Shown here piece after piece: positions 18,082 to 27,064 of a DNA stretch of 64,000 bases (position 1 is its first letter; every line of letters begins with the position of its first letter). This stretch comes from Micromonospora lupini str. Lupac 08 (GTDB lineage: Bacteria > Actinomycetota > Actinomycetes > Mycobacteriales > Micromonosporaceae). The notes below the pieces were generated by a model. The model did not search any database. It was not told where the DNA came from and saw only the letters and a list, made by a program, of their open reading frames with translations. The stretch spans positions 2,770,106-2,834,105 of the forward strand of contig NZ_HF570108.1 of the NCBI RefSeq assembly GCF_000297395.2, read 5' to 3'. Position numbers and translations under genes: made by a program.

Positions 18082-19065
18082 ATGACCAGCCCCGACAACC
18101 CCATTCTGCCGGTGCGGTCGGCCGCGGAAATGCTCGCTGCCGTGCCGCATCTGGTCGGATTCCATCCGACGAACAGCATCGTCCTGATCGCGATCGCCGG
18201 GACGAAGGTCGCCCTTGTCACCCGGGGAGATCTGCCCGCAGGAGTGGACAGCATCGCGCAGGCTTTGCCGGCCCTCGCCCAGGCCGACGCGACCCATGTG
18301 GTGATCGCCGCCTACGGACCAGAAGACCTCGCGACGCCGGCGGTCGACGCTGCCCGTGCGGTACTCACCGTCGCCGGCCTGCAGGTGTACGACGCGCTCC
18401 GCGTCACCGATGGCCGGTACTGGTCCTACCTGTGTGACAACCCGACGTGCTGCTCACCCGAGGGCACCCCCTACGACGCGGTCACCAGCCCAGTGTCGGT
18501 GCGGGCCGTGGTTTCCGGATCCAGCCCGTTCCCGGACCGCGCAAGCCTCGCGGCCTCCATCGCACCCGCCGACGGTGCCCTCCGTGCCGCGATGGACGAA
18601 GCGACCGCCCGCGCCCGCCGACGGCTGGCGGACCTACCAGCCAGTCTCAGCGCCATCGAGGCCGAAGGACGGGCCGCGTTGGACGCGGCGACCAACCGGT
18701 ACCGGGGCGGCCAGCGGTGCACTGATGACGAGGTCGCCTGGCTCACCACACTGCTCACCACGATCGCCGTTCGCGACCATGCCTGGCTGACCGCCAGCGG
18801 CGATGAGCGGCACCTCGACCTCTGGCGTGACCTCACCCGGCGTGCCGACCCGGACCTGGTCGCGGCGCCGGCCAGCCTGCTGGCGTTCACCGCCTGGCTT
18901 CAGGGGAATGGCGCGTTGGCAGACATCGCGGCGCATCGCGCGCTAGAAGCCGACCCGAACTACGGGATGGCACTGCTCGTCCTCGACGGCCTCCGCGCGG
19001 GCATCCCCCCGTCGGTCCTCGAGGACTGGCAGAGCTGGGCTGCCCAAGAGACCGACCACCCATGA
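18082..19065 (+). CDS. DUF4192 family protein
   Basis: The 327-residue product starts at ATG 18082 after AAGGAAA. The opening block (VRSAAEMLAAVPHLVGFHP then NSIVLIAI), a central DGRYWSYLC segment and a C-terminal helical region containing a tetratricopeptide-like ADIAAHRALEADPNYGMALL match the actinobacterial DUF4192 family. The function of the family is unknown; it is common on integrative elements and chromosomes of actinomycetes. Its stop overlaps the next start as ATGA. Confidence 0.75.
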   Translation: MTSPDNPILPVRSAAEMLAAVPHLVGFHPTNSIVLIAIAGTKVALVTRGDLPAGVDSIAQALPALAQADATHVVIAAYGPEDLATPAVDAARAVLTVAGLQVYDALRVTDGRYWSYLCDNPTCCSPEGTPYDAVTSPVSVRAVVSGSSPFPDRASLAASIAPADGALRAAMDEATARARRRLADLPASLSAIEAEGRAALDAATNRYRGGQRCTDDEVAWLTTLLTTIAVRDHAWLTASGDERHLDLWRDLTRRADPDLVAAPASLLAFTAWLQGNGALADIAAHRALEADPNYGMALLVLDGLRAGIPPSVLEDWQSWAAQETDHP

Positions 19066-19898
19066 TCCGCCCCGGTCAGGAGGGGAGCAGCACCGTGGCC
19101 AACCCACCCACTGACTTGGCAACCGCCCTCGCCGTGCAGCAGACCCGGTGGCGTACCGAGGAGATCCTCGGCCTGCTGTATGCCGGTCTCCAGCACTCCC
19201 GCAGCGTCGCCCCGGACGTGGGCGCAGTCCGCGCCGTCGCCTACCTCGTCGCCCAACAGGTGGCCCTCGTCCGGCAAGCCGACACCGATCTGATCGCCGC
19301 GCTGCGCGGCGCACTCACCCAGGCCGATTACGACTTCCGTGACAGCAGCACGGCCATCGAGGAACGCTACCGGCAGTTCGCCGACCTGGTTCGGCGCTGG
19401 ATCATCTTCGCGGTCAACACCGGAGCACTGACCGTTCCGGACGCCAACGAGGCCCTGCGTTACCTGACCATGCCCCCGCCACTGCGGACTCACTTCCAGG
19501 TCACTGTCTACACCCCGCTCGCCATCGAGACCGAGGCCGACAACAGCGACGAGGCTGCAGCCGCCGTAGAACGCCTACTACGCATCGAACTTCGCTGCCT
19601 ACGGGACGCATCCGTCCACCCGACCAAACAGTGGCAACTGCGGCTGCGCGCACTCGATGGGACGCCACCGCCCGGCAAGGTCAGCGGCGAGTGTGGTTTC
19701 CACTATCGGATCGTCTTCGTGGTGCCACTCGTCGTCGAAGTCAAGGCCCTCGACCCGCGATCGGCCATCCCCGTCGCCGTCGACGCCATAGCGAACGACC
19801 TGGACCACCTCGAGGTCGCACGCGCTCACACCGACGAGATCCGCGTGGTCGACGTGGTGCCCCTCGACGACCGCGAGTACGACTTCCGCACCGACTAA
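19062..19898 (+). CDS. Hypothetical protein with two copies of the repeated segment
   Basis: The 278-residue product starts at an ATG overlapping the DUF4192 stop. Its N-terminal half is helical. The second half carries two strand-plus-helix segments, FQVTVYTPLAIETEADNSD and YRIVFVVPLVVEVKALDP, each like the single copies in the genes at 12404 and 13065. This suggests an internal duplication of a small domain. No known family was recognised. Confidence 0.6.
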   Translation: MIRPGQEGSSTVANPPTDLATALAVQQTRWRTEEILGLLYAGLQHSRSVAPDVGAVRAVAYLVAQQVALVRQADTDLIAALRGALTQADYDFRDSSTAIEERYRQFADLVRRWIIFAVNTGALTVPDANEALRYLTMPPPLRTHFQVTVYTPLAIETEADNSDEAAAAVERLLRIELRCLRDASVHPTKQWQLRLRALDGTPPPGKVSGECGFHYRIVFVVPLVVEVKALDPRSAIPVAVDAIANDLDHLEVARAHTDEIRVVDVVPLDDREYDFRTD

Positions 19899-19973
19899 CG
19901 ACTGCGTTCTCCACGCCTGCACCCGCGTGACGCACCAACGGGTGCGCCCACGGGCGCCGGATCACACCTATGT

Positions 19974-20006
19974 GCGGTGCCGGCGCCCAAGAGGCGCCGG
20001 CACCGC
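19974..20006 (+). promoter_or_regulatory. Perfect 14-bp stem-loop in a leader region
   Basis: GCGGTGCCGGCGCC (19974-19987) and GGCGCCGGCACCGC (19993-20006) are exact complements around a 5-base loop. No T-run follows. The element ends about 22 bases before the start of the next small gene, so it may attenuate or protect that transcript; a terminator for the upstream gene is the alternative. Confidence 0.5.
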
Positions 20007-20028
20007 CTTATTGGAAGGCGGAACCCAG

Positions 20029-20280
20029 ATGCGATCGATCACCCGAACGCTCGGCCAACTCCTCGCCATCGCGGTCAGCCTGCTTACCGCCGCGACCCCG
20101 CATCGACAGGTCGCCGGTCCAGCCCCGGCCCGCCCGGAGGGCAGCGGCACCGCAGTCGGCACCGGGGGCGGGACGATGCCCTGGCAAGGGTGTGTCGCGA
20201 CACATGACAGTTCATGCTGCGTCGTCCGACCTGCCGGTGAGACCAGGGTCCCACCGCCGCTACGACAGGCGGGTCGCTGA
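20029..20280 (+). CDS. Small putative exported protein
   Basis: The 83-residue frame starts at ATG 20029 with GGAAGGCGG upstream. The N-terminus has the form of a signal peptide (RSITRTLGQLLAIAVSLLTA followed by A), and the mature part contains three cysteines, two of them adjacent. Its TGA overlaps the ATG of the SpdB-like gene by one base. No family was recognised. Small exported proteins next to spread genes may take part in mating-pair functions. Confidence 0.5.
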   Translation: MRSITRTLGQLLAIAVSLLTAATPHRQVAGPAPARPEGSGTAVGTGGGTMPWQGCVATHDSSCCVVRPAGETRVPPPLRQAGR

Positions 20281-21260
20281 TGGACATCCAACTCGTCCTC
20301 GTGGGCATCGCCGTGGCCGTCGCCGTCACAGCAATTGACGTCGTACTTCGGCGAACCGCCCGCCCGGTCGGACCGGGACGATCCCTGACCGACATCGTCA
20401 TCACCACTGCAGCGACCCTCACCACCCTTGGACTGGCCGGTGTCGCCGGCGCGGTCAGCTACGACCACCTCCGCGAACTCGCCGAATCACGCGGTGAGCA
20501 CGGCTGGAAGGCACACGCCTTCCCGCTGACGGTCGACGGCATCGAGGTCGTCGCCACCTTGGCGATCCTCGCCGACCGGAGGGCCGGCCGCCCCTCGGGC
20601 GCGTTCCCGTGGATCGCCCTCGCCGCCGGCGGTGTCGTCAGCCTCGGCGCGAACATCCTCATCGCTGAGGACGACGCCATCGCCCGGATCATCGCCGGCT
20701 GGCCCGCGGTCGCGCTCATCGCCGCGATCAAAATGCTGTCACGGATGCTCGAACACCCCGCCGACGACTCGTTGCGACGTGAGGACACGACTGAGCCGCA
20801 GGCGAGCGACAAGCGACACCACTCCGAGCCGGAGATCGCCGGACGAGCACCGGACCACGACGACAACAGGCTGGACGACGTTTCGCGACACGACCCCGAC
20901 GTGTCGCGGGATGACCCTGACATGTCGCGGCCCGACGGCAATGACCACGAACCCGGTGAGGTCCTCGAGCAGCCGTGGCCGGTCGACCTGATCCGCCGCA
21001 TCCCCGTGAATGCCGACCGCTACCGTCGCTGGCAGTCCGTCTGGGCGGACATGAAGGACGGCGAGACCGACCTTCGTGCCCTCGGGCAGCGGTACAACTT
21101 CGATGTGCGCTCAGTCCAGGCGATCCGGCGCGCCGGCCAGGTCGGCATGCTCGACCACCCCGTCCCGACCGCCCGTCGGCTGGCCGAACTGGCCTCCCGC
21201 AACGGGAGCCACGACAACCCGCCCGAAGTGCCGGCGGGACCCTCGATTCTCGGGCCGTGA
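20280..21260 (+). CDS. DUF2637/SpdB-like membrane protein
   Basis: The 326-residue product has four predicted membrane segments in its first 155 residues and the conserved YDHLRELAESRGEHGWKAHA and VDGIEVVATLA blocks of the DUF2637 family. Members include SpdB-type spread proteins that help plasmids move within the mycelium after conjugation. A hydrophilic region (about 160-225) contains a short repeated SR-DPD unit, and the C-terminus carries a helix-turn-helix-like segment (LRALGQRYNFDVRSVQAIRR). The combination of membrane part and DNA-binding-like tail is typical of actinobacterial conjugative elements. Confidence 0.75.
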   Translation: MDIQLVLVGIAVAVAVTAIDVVLRRTARPVGPGRSLTDIVITTAATLTTLGLAGVAGAVSYDHLRELAESRGEHGWKAHAFPLTVDGIEVVATLAILADRRAGRPSGAFPWIALAAGGVVSLGANILIAEDDAIARIIAGWPAVALIAAIKMLSRMLEHPADDSLRREDTTEPQASDKRHHSEPEIAGRAPDHDDNRLDDVSRHDPDVSRDDPDMSRPDGNDHEPGEVLEQPWPVDLIRRIPVNADRYRRWQSVWADMKDGETDLRALGQRYNFDVRSVQAIRRAGQVGMLDHPVPTARRLAELASRNGSHDNPPEVPAGPSILGP

Positions 21261-21650
21261 GTGCCTATAAGGCCGGCTCCGCCTGGCCCTCTCGGTACCC
21301 CTCTGTCCCGGTGAGTGGGTCATACCTACTTGCATAGAGGGGCAGAGGGGGCCGGCCCGGACGACACCTGGGCGGACCCATTTTTCGAGGTCGAAGAGCC
21401 GCCCGCCTGGTCCGCGCGCCCAGGGACTCCCGCCGGAGCCTGATCCGCCGAACCAATCCTGCTCAGCCTGCCCGGGACCCGCGTCCGCCTGTCCTCCCGC
21501 TCGAACCCGATTTGCACCTCCTGGTGCCGCATATGCGGCCCTTTTTGCGTTTGTAGACCTGCCCGTCGCAGCGCCAGACCCCTTCGACTCGCCGGACGGC
21601 GCCGGGATCAGCTCCTCGGCGCCGCTGCGACTGCTCACCAATGGAGGAAC
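21261..21650. other. 390-base gap with stem-loops
   Basis: No gene was recognised. The stretch holds an imperfect long-arm inverted repeat (GGCCGGC near 21270 with GCCGGCC near 21353; CCCCTCTG with CAGAGGGG) and, at 21526-21539, the palindrome GCCGCATATGCGGC followed by TTTTT, which resembles a small intrinsic terminator. Confidence 0.45.
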
Positions 21651-21710
21651 ATGACCATCAAGACAGGTTTCGGCACCACCAGTCGACCTGAGTCCTGGAG
21701 CCGGCGGTGA
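21651..21710 (+). CDS. 19-residue leader ORF coupled to the hydrolase gene
   Basis: A strong ribosome-binding site (GGAGGA, 21644-21649) precedes ATG 21651. The frame ends at a TGA (21708-21710) that overlaps the GTG start of the next gene as GTGA. The hydrolase gene has no separate ribosome-binding site. The architecture equals that of the leader at 3876-3944 although the peptides differ in sequence. Confidence 0.5.
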   Translation: MTIKTGFGTTSRPESWSRR

Positions 21711-22771
21711 GTCGCCGAACGCTCGCCACCCTGCTCGCCGCCGTCGTCACAGTCGTCTTCGTCTGCCTCGCTGGCGCCGGCCTCCTGGTGGGTGGCTCCG
21801 CTGCCGGCTGCGGCCCTGGTGGGACAGCCGACCCATCGCTCGCCCCAGCGCAGACCAGAGGATGGCCAGCTGTCGGCCGGTGGGATCGCAATCAGGTAGC
21901 CAACGCTGCCGCCATCGCCACCGTCGGAGCCAGCAAGGGCGTGCCCACTCGGGGGTGGGTGATCGCCGTCGCCACCGCGATGCAGGAATCCACGCTACGG
22001 AACCTTTCCGGCGGCGACCGGGATTCCGTCGGACTGTTCCAGCAACGGCCCAGCCAGGGATGGGGAACCGTCGCGCAACTCCTCGACCCGACCTACGCCG
22101 CCGGTAGGTTCTACGCCAAGTTGCTGACGATCCCCGGCTGGCAGAGCATGCCGCTCACCGAGGCAGCCCAACGTGTCCAAGTCAGCGCCTATCCCGACGC
22201 ATACGCCAAGTGGGAGCCGCAAGCCACTCAACTCGTTGGCATGATCACCAGCGGCGAGAGTTCACTGCCAACTGGGCGGCTGGCCAGCTGCGGCGGCGCC
22301 AGCGGGTCCTGGACCCAGCCAGTTCTCGCGCCTGTCGGCTCGGGCTTCCGCACCGCAGGCCGGCCCGGTCACGACGGCGTGGACCTCAGCGCACCACGCG
22401 GCACCGTGATCCGAGCCGCATCCACCGGCATCGTCAGCCGGGTACGCTGCAACGCCATCGACAACCGCGACGGCAGCAACTGGGGCTGCGACCGCGACGG
22501 AGACCCGAAGCTCACCAGCGGCTGTGGCTGGTACGTAGACATTGATCACGACGGCGGGATCATCACCCGGTACTGCCATATGGATGAACCGCCGCGGGTC
22601 GAGGTCGGCGACCGCGTCGTGGTCGGCGAGCCTATCGGTGTTGTCGGCTCGACCGGCCATTCGTCCGGGCCGCACCTCCACTTCGAGGTCCACGCCAACG
22701 GTGATGCCAGTGCGGAAGCGGCCATAGATCCGGTCCTGTTCATGATCAACCTAGGCGCACCGTTGGGGTAG
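21707..22771 (+). CDS. Exported lysozyme-like and M23 peptidase peptidoglycan hydrolase
   Basis: The 354-residue product has an N-terminal membrane anchor or signal (about residues 5-28), a lysozyme-like region (about 60-180, including MQESTLRNL and DSVGLFQQRPSQGWG) and a C-terminal M23 metallopeptidase domain. The zinc-binding motifs HDGVD (about 224-228) and HLHFE (about 325-329) are present. Together the domains cut glycan and peptide bonds of the cell wall. Such VirB1-like hydrolases open the wall for the conjugation channel. The GTG start is chosen from the overlap with the leader frame. Confidence 0.85.
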   Translation: MSRRTLATLLAAVVTVVFVCLAGAGLLVGGSAAGCGPGGTADPSLAPAQTRGWPAVGRWDRNQVANAAAIATVGASKGVPTRGWVIAVATAMQESTLRNLSGGDRDSVGLFQQRPSQGWGTVAQLLDPTYAAGRFYAKLLTIPGWQSMPLTEAAQRVQVSAYPDAYAKWEPQATQLVGMITSGESSLPTGRLASCGGASGSWTQPVLAPVGSGFRTAGRPGHDGVDLSAPRGTVIRAASTGIVSRVRCNAIDNRDGSNWGCDRDGDPKLTSGCGWYVDIDHDGGIITRYCHMDEPPRVEVGDRVVVGEPIGVVGSTGHSSGPHLHFEVHANGDASAEAAIDPVLFMINLGAPLG

Positions 22772-23032
22772 CTGGGCACTATGTCGACCCCCATCATTGG
22801 TCGGTCCTCTCATGGACGTGCCAACCGGGTTGACGTCTCGCCCAACTCCACGAGGAACCCTTTCGCCCCCGGACGAAGCTGGCCGTTTCTCGACGATCCG
22901 CATGGTCGTCCGGTGTGGCGGCCGTATGGGTGCCGGGTTGACGTGTCGACCGCTGATAGTGACGTTACGTATCGACGGGAGGCGTGAACTGCACTGTTGC
23001 GTGCGCCTGCGCGGATCTGGCTCCCCTCTGTG
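22772..23032. other. Gap between the conjugation region and IS110
   Basis: No gene was recognised. Plus-strand frames here run through the antisense of the transposase tail and lack ribosome-binding sites. The boundary of the conjugative region and of the IS element may fall here; no attachment site was identified. Confidence 0.35.
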
Positions 23033-24234
23033 TCAAGAGGCCGCGGCGAGGGTTGTTCTAGGCTGGGGTGTGGCGGGTCCGGGAAGTGACTTCTCCGAAG
23101 AGCTGGCATGGGGATGTGAGCTGGTCAAACTGGAGTCAGTAGTCGTCTCGCGTTGTCCTCCCGGGCCCGTCGCCGTGGCCGTCGTGGCGTGGTCGGTCAT
23201 CTGTCGGTAGACGATGTCGGACAGGCGTCGTTTCAGCGCGCGCATCGCTTCCATCGATGTTTTTCCGGTAGCTTTTTGCGGTCGAAGTAGGCGCGGCCTT
23301 CGGTGGGGTTGCGGAGCTGGACGGTGGCCATGATGTGCAGCACCCGGTTGATCTGCCGGTCGCCTGCGCGGGAGAGCCGGTGGCGGACCTGTCCGCCGGA
23401 GGATGCGTCGATGGGGGCGGTGCCGTTCCAGGAGGCGAAGTGGGCCCGGTTGGGGAATCGGGTGATGTCGCCGGCCTCGACCAGGAGTCGGGCGACGCCG
23501 GAGGGTCCGATGCCGTGCAGGTCCATCAGCGTGGTGCCGGTGGACGCGATCAGTTCTTTCAGCTCCTTGTCGGCTTCCTTGGAGCGCCGGTAGACGCGTT
23601 CGAGGTCACCGATCAGCTCCGCGGCGACCCGGCGCCGGGCTTTGCCGACCGTGTCGCGGGGTCGGACCGTGGCCAGCAGTGCCTTCGCCTGGGCGGCGGA
23701 CAGGCTCTTCTTCGCGCCACCCGGAATGAGTTCCAGCAGCAGTTGGTGTAGCTGGGACACCATCCGGGTGTGGTCCTCACCGAGGGAGCGGCGCCGGTCG
23801 ACCAGGATCCGCAGCAGGGCGAGCTGTTCGTCGTTGACGACCGGGCGCAGTCCGGCCATGCGGGTGCCGACCAGCGCGATGGAGTGGGCGTCGGTGGCGT
23901 TTGTCTTGCGGCCCTGCCCGGTGGCGAACACCCGCGCCCTGGCGGACAGCTTCGGCGGGACGTCGACGACCTGTTCGCCGTCGGCGAGTAGCCGGGTGGC
24001 GATGTGCCGGCCGATGCCCTGGCAGCCCTCGATCGCCCAGACCCGGTCCGGCCACTGCTTGGCGTACTTCCTCATCACGGTGTAGCCGTCGCGGTCGGTG
24101 TCGAACCGGCCGCCGCCGACGATGGTCTCGTCGCCGGCCATGACCTCGATCGTGGCAGAGCGCTTGTGCGGGTCCATCCCGATGACCACACGATCTGACG
24201 TGCCGCTCAACGCGTCCTCCGATGCTCGATCCAC
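23033..24234 (-). pseudogene. IS110-family transposase, frameshifted
   Basis: The frame from 24234 to 23233 encodes 333 residues with the N-terminal DEDD-type motif VVIGMDPHKRS and the C-terminal Tnp20-like region (DLHGIGPSGVARLLVEAGD and SRAGDRQINRVLH). It ends abruptly after DRKK, where homologues continue with a basic helix. That continuation (KTSMEAMRALKRRLSDIVYRQ) is present in another frame and runs to 23033. The shift falls in a run of five T on the plus strand (23273-23277), consistent with a one-base change or, less likely, slippage. The element is therefore either inactive or relies on frameshifting. No terminal inverted repeat is expected for IS110 and none was seen. Confidence 0.8.
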
Positions 24235-24787
24235 CTGGGTTGTCGAGCCGGGAGGGCAACGCTACTTCGAGCCGAGCAAACCCCTGTTGAGCCTCTCCCC
24301 GCTCTGGGGCGACGCCCGGGCCGCGCAGGCCAAATGAGAGCCACACGACCAGCGCGGGCAGCCGAAATGAGAGCGACAGCCCGGGCGCCTCGACCGAAGC
24401 CTGGCCGGGCCACGGTCGCAGGTCAATGAAACAAGTAGCCGATATGCGCGCACCTGACTTCGCCGGAATCATGACGACGGAGAGCCCAATGCGCGGCGAT
24501 GAACCGGCTGAGCGTGGGTTGGCTCCAGGGTGGACGGTCCGCCGTGCCTCATGCCCGAAGCGTGCGGCGCCCCCGCAAGTCGCTATGGAACCGGGCGCTG
24601 TTCCAATCCGGTACGGATGTCGCTACTGTGGATCACGCATGCGAAAGCGCCGATCCCGACCACGTCGGCCGGGCACGACCACCACAGCGAAACCCGGTGA
24701 GATCCACGGTCAGTCGCAATCAACCGATCCTCTCCGTGTCGCAACATCCGTGGAACAGGCGACCGCAACCGCAAGAGGAGGCGACGC
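24235..24787. other. 550-base region upstream of IS110 and the NACHT gene
   Basis: The first part is probably the left end of the IS110 element. AAATGAGAGC occurs twice about 35 bases apart (near 24332 and 24366). A plus-strand frame from 24426 to 24791 overlaps the NACHT start, but its product looks non-coding. The promoter of the NACHT gene is probably here. Confidence 0.4.
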
Positions 24788-27040
24788 ATGAGCCGGCGGA
24801 AGGTTGCGACGACTGCAACCTATTCACTGCTGCTTGCCACCCTCTTGGCAGCTGCGGTCAATATCGCAACCAGCGTTCTGCCGGAAGCCTGGAAGGGTTA
24901 CACGTGGACCGCCATCCCGGCGATCCTCCTGCTCGTCGTCACGATCGCGCTCACCGGCTCGCAGTCCACGGACCAGGGCACGACGGATGAATATCTGCGA
25001 GTCTTGTCGCGGGAATTGCTGACCGATACATGGGAACGTGCCATCGACGACCACCGCGCCCGTCCGCTCGAGGTGCCGGGCCCGATCGTCATCTCCTGGA
25101 CCGCGACGGACCGATTCGGGCCGAGACTGGAGAATTTCGGTTGGAACCCGCGCAGGACCGTCAACGGAAAAAACAAACGCGCCACGAAGATCCCCACCGT
25201 CGGCACGATCCTCTCTATCGATGATCTCTTTCTTCGAATCCCGGCGCGGCAGCTCATCGTGCTCGGGCCGCCCGGATCTGGCAAGACCGCGACGGCGATC
25301 GTCCTTTTTGAAGGCCTCTGCAGACGGTTCGAGGAGGCCTGCACCGTTCCCTACTTGACCTCGCTCGCTGAATGGGATCCAACGGTGGTTGACTTCCGGT
25401 CGTGGCTGAGCGATCGCCTCGTTCGTGACTATCCCGGCCTGAAGAACAAGGGCAAGTACGGCAAGGACGTCGCGCGGAAGCTCATCACACATGGGCTCAT
25501 CACTCCGTTCCTGGACGGACTGGACGAGATGCCTGAACAGTTGCAGTCAGCGGCGATCCGTGAGCTAAAGCGAGCCACCGCGAACGGTCAGCCGTTCGTG
25601 CTCACCAGCCGTACGGAGTCTTTCGCGCGTACGGCGGAACGCGAAGCGACTGTCCTACCAGCCGCCTACGTCATCGAACTTCGAGCGGTTCAACCGGGCG
25701 ATGCGATCCGTTACATTAACGACAGACTCCGCACCGTCGACCATCGCTGGTTACCCGTCTTCGATGATCTCCGAAAAAGCTCCAGTGAGCTTTCCGAAGC
25801 ACTGTCGAAGCCACTGATGATCTGGCTCGCCTTCGTGCACTACCAGGATCCGGCGACAAATCCCCGTGACCTGCTCGACAAGCGGCGATTCGCGACGGCG
25901 TCGGCCATCGCGAACTATCTCCTGAGCCAGCATCTTCGTTCGGTGTACCCGATGGCCGACGATGACCGGCGGCCGCCGCGGTCACGGTACTCGTTCGAAG
26001 AAGCCGACCGTTGGCTGCGTTACCTCGCGCGGCACATCGAACGGCGTGGCGGCCGCGACCTCGCGTGGTTCCACCTCGCCGGAGATCTGCCGCGGCGGGT
26101 TCGGTTCGCCGCCGGTGTCTTGCTGTGTATGGTCTTCGGGCTCCTCGGAGGGCTGGCATTCGGAGCGACGAAGGCCGTCGCGTTCGTCACCATGCTGACC
26201 CTCGTGACCGCGGTCACGATCGGAACCGCGTTCGCACACGCCGACCTGCCCACGTCCCCGATGCATCTCAGTTGGAGGATCTTCACCGATCCGTGGCCCA
26301 CGCTCCGCAGAGCGGTTCTCGGTCTCGCTGCCGGTGGTGCCGTTGGCATCGCGACGCTGCCCCTCTTCGGCACCAGGTTCGCTGTTTCTGTGCTCAGCCT
26401 GGGCGCGCTGCTCGGGGTGGGATTCACATTCGTCGGCAGACCGTACCCTCTTCGCGAGTCGAGCCCTCGTCGGCAGCTGGCCATCGATGGCTATGCTGGA
26501 CTCGGGATTACCGGCTTGGGGATGGTCATCGGGGCTCTCGGCGCCATGTCCACCATCAGCACAGCCACCACGACGCCAACATGGGTGGCAGGCGGACTAA
26601 CTGGCATTCTCGCCGGCGGGTTCGCTGGCGGCCACATCAACAGGTCCGCCAACGAGGTCCACAACCGACTGCTCGCCGTCACGGCCCGATCCGCTGCGGG
26701 CCTTGTCGGTGGGGCGCTTCTCGCCGGCAGTGTAGGTGTCGTGGTCGGCGTGCTGCTGCCCGGTCCGATCCTCGAAGGTCCTTCGACGGTGTCTACCGGC
26801 GCCCTTTTCGGTCTGTTCTTCGGGACGGTGGGCGCATTCGCATGGAACGCATCGGTCTGGTATCGCTTGATGCTCGCCTGGGCAGGCATTCGCCGGCGCC
26901 TGCCGTTTAACTTGATGGACTTCCTCGCGGATGCGGAGGACCGCGGCGTTCTCAGGCGTGTTGGAAGCGTGTACCAGTTCAGGCACATCAGCCTCCAGTA
27001 CATGCTGGCCCGCACTCCCCAGCCGGACCGGCTGCCTTGA
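24788..27040 (+). CDS. Membrane NACHT-domain NTPase
   Basis: The 750-residue product starts at ATG 24788 after GAGGAGG. It has two N-terminal membrane segments (about 10-30 and 38-56), a NACHT-type NTPase core with Walker A GPPGSGKT (about 159-166) and Walker B TPFLDGLDEMP (about 238-248), then a winged-helix-like region and about eight hydrophobic segments in the last 300 residues. NACHT proteins are signal-transducing NTPases of the STAND class, several of which act in antiphage defence. The membrane-rich C-terminus could be a pore-like effector or an anchor. It stands alone between an IS element and a metabolic cluster. Confidence 0.8.
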   Translation: MSRRKVATTATYSLLLATLLAAAVNIATSVLPEAWKGYTWTAIPAILLLVVTIALTGSQSTDQGTTDEYLRVLSRELLTDTWERAIDDHRARPLEVPGPIVISWTATDRFGPRLENFGWNPRRTVNGKNKRATKIPTVGTILSIDDLFLRIPARQLIVLGPPGSGKTATAIVLFEGLCRRFEEACTVPYLTSLAEWDPTVVDFRSWLSDRLVRDYPGLKNKGKYGKDVARKLITHGLITPFLDGLDEMPEQLQSAAIRELKRATANGQPFVLTSRTESFARTAEREATVLPAAYVIELRAVQPGDAIRYINDRLRTVDHRWLPVFDDLRKSSSELSEALSKPLMIWLAFVHYQDPATNPRDLLDKRRFATASAIANYLLSQHLRSVYPMADDDRRPPRSRYSFEEADRWLRYLARHIERRGGRDLAWFHLAGDLPRRVRFAAGVLLCMVFGLLGGLAFGATKAVAFVTMLTLVTAVTIGTAFAHADLPTSPMHLSWRIFTDPWPTLRRAVLGLAAGGAVGIATLPLFGTRFAVSVLSLGALLGVGFTFVGRPYPLRESSPRRQLAIDGYAGLGITGLGMVIGALGAMSTISTATTTPTWVAGGLTGILAGGFAGGHINRSANEVHNRLLAVTARSAAGLVGGALLAGSVGVVVGVLLPGPILEGPSTVSTGALFGLFFGTVGAFAWNASVWYRLMLAWAGIRRRLPFNLMDFLADAEDRGVLRRVGSVYQFRHISLQYMLARTPQPDRLP

Positions 27041-27064
27041 CGACGAGATGATCCTGCCCGATCG

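Noticed and set aside
22797..23210. 137-codon ORF next to IS110
   Set aside because: It is partly antisense to the transposase tail and has no recognisable product or ribosome-binding site.
24426..24791. 121-codon ORF before the NACHT gene with an ATGA overlap
   Set aside because: The product has mixed low-complexity composition, no recognisable domain and a poor start; the overlap alone does not make it coding.
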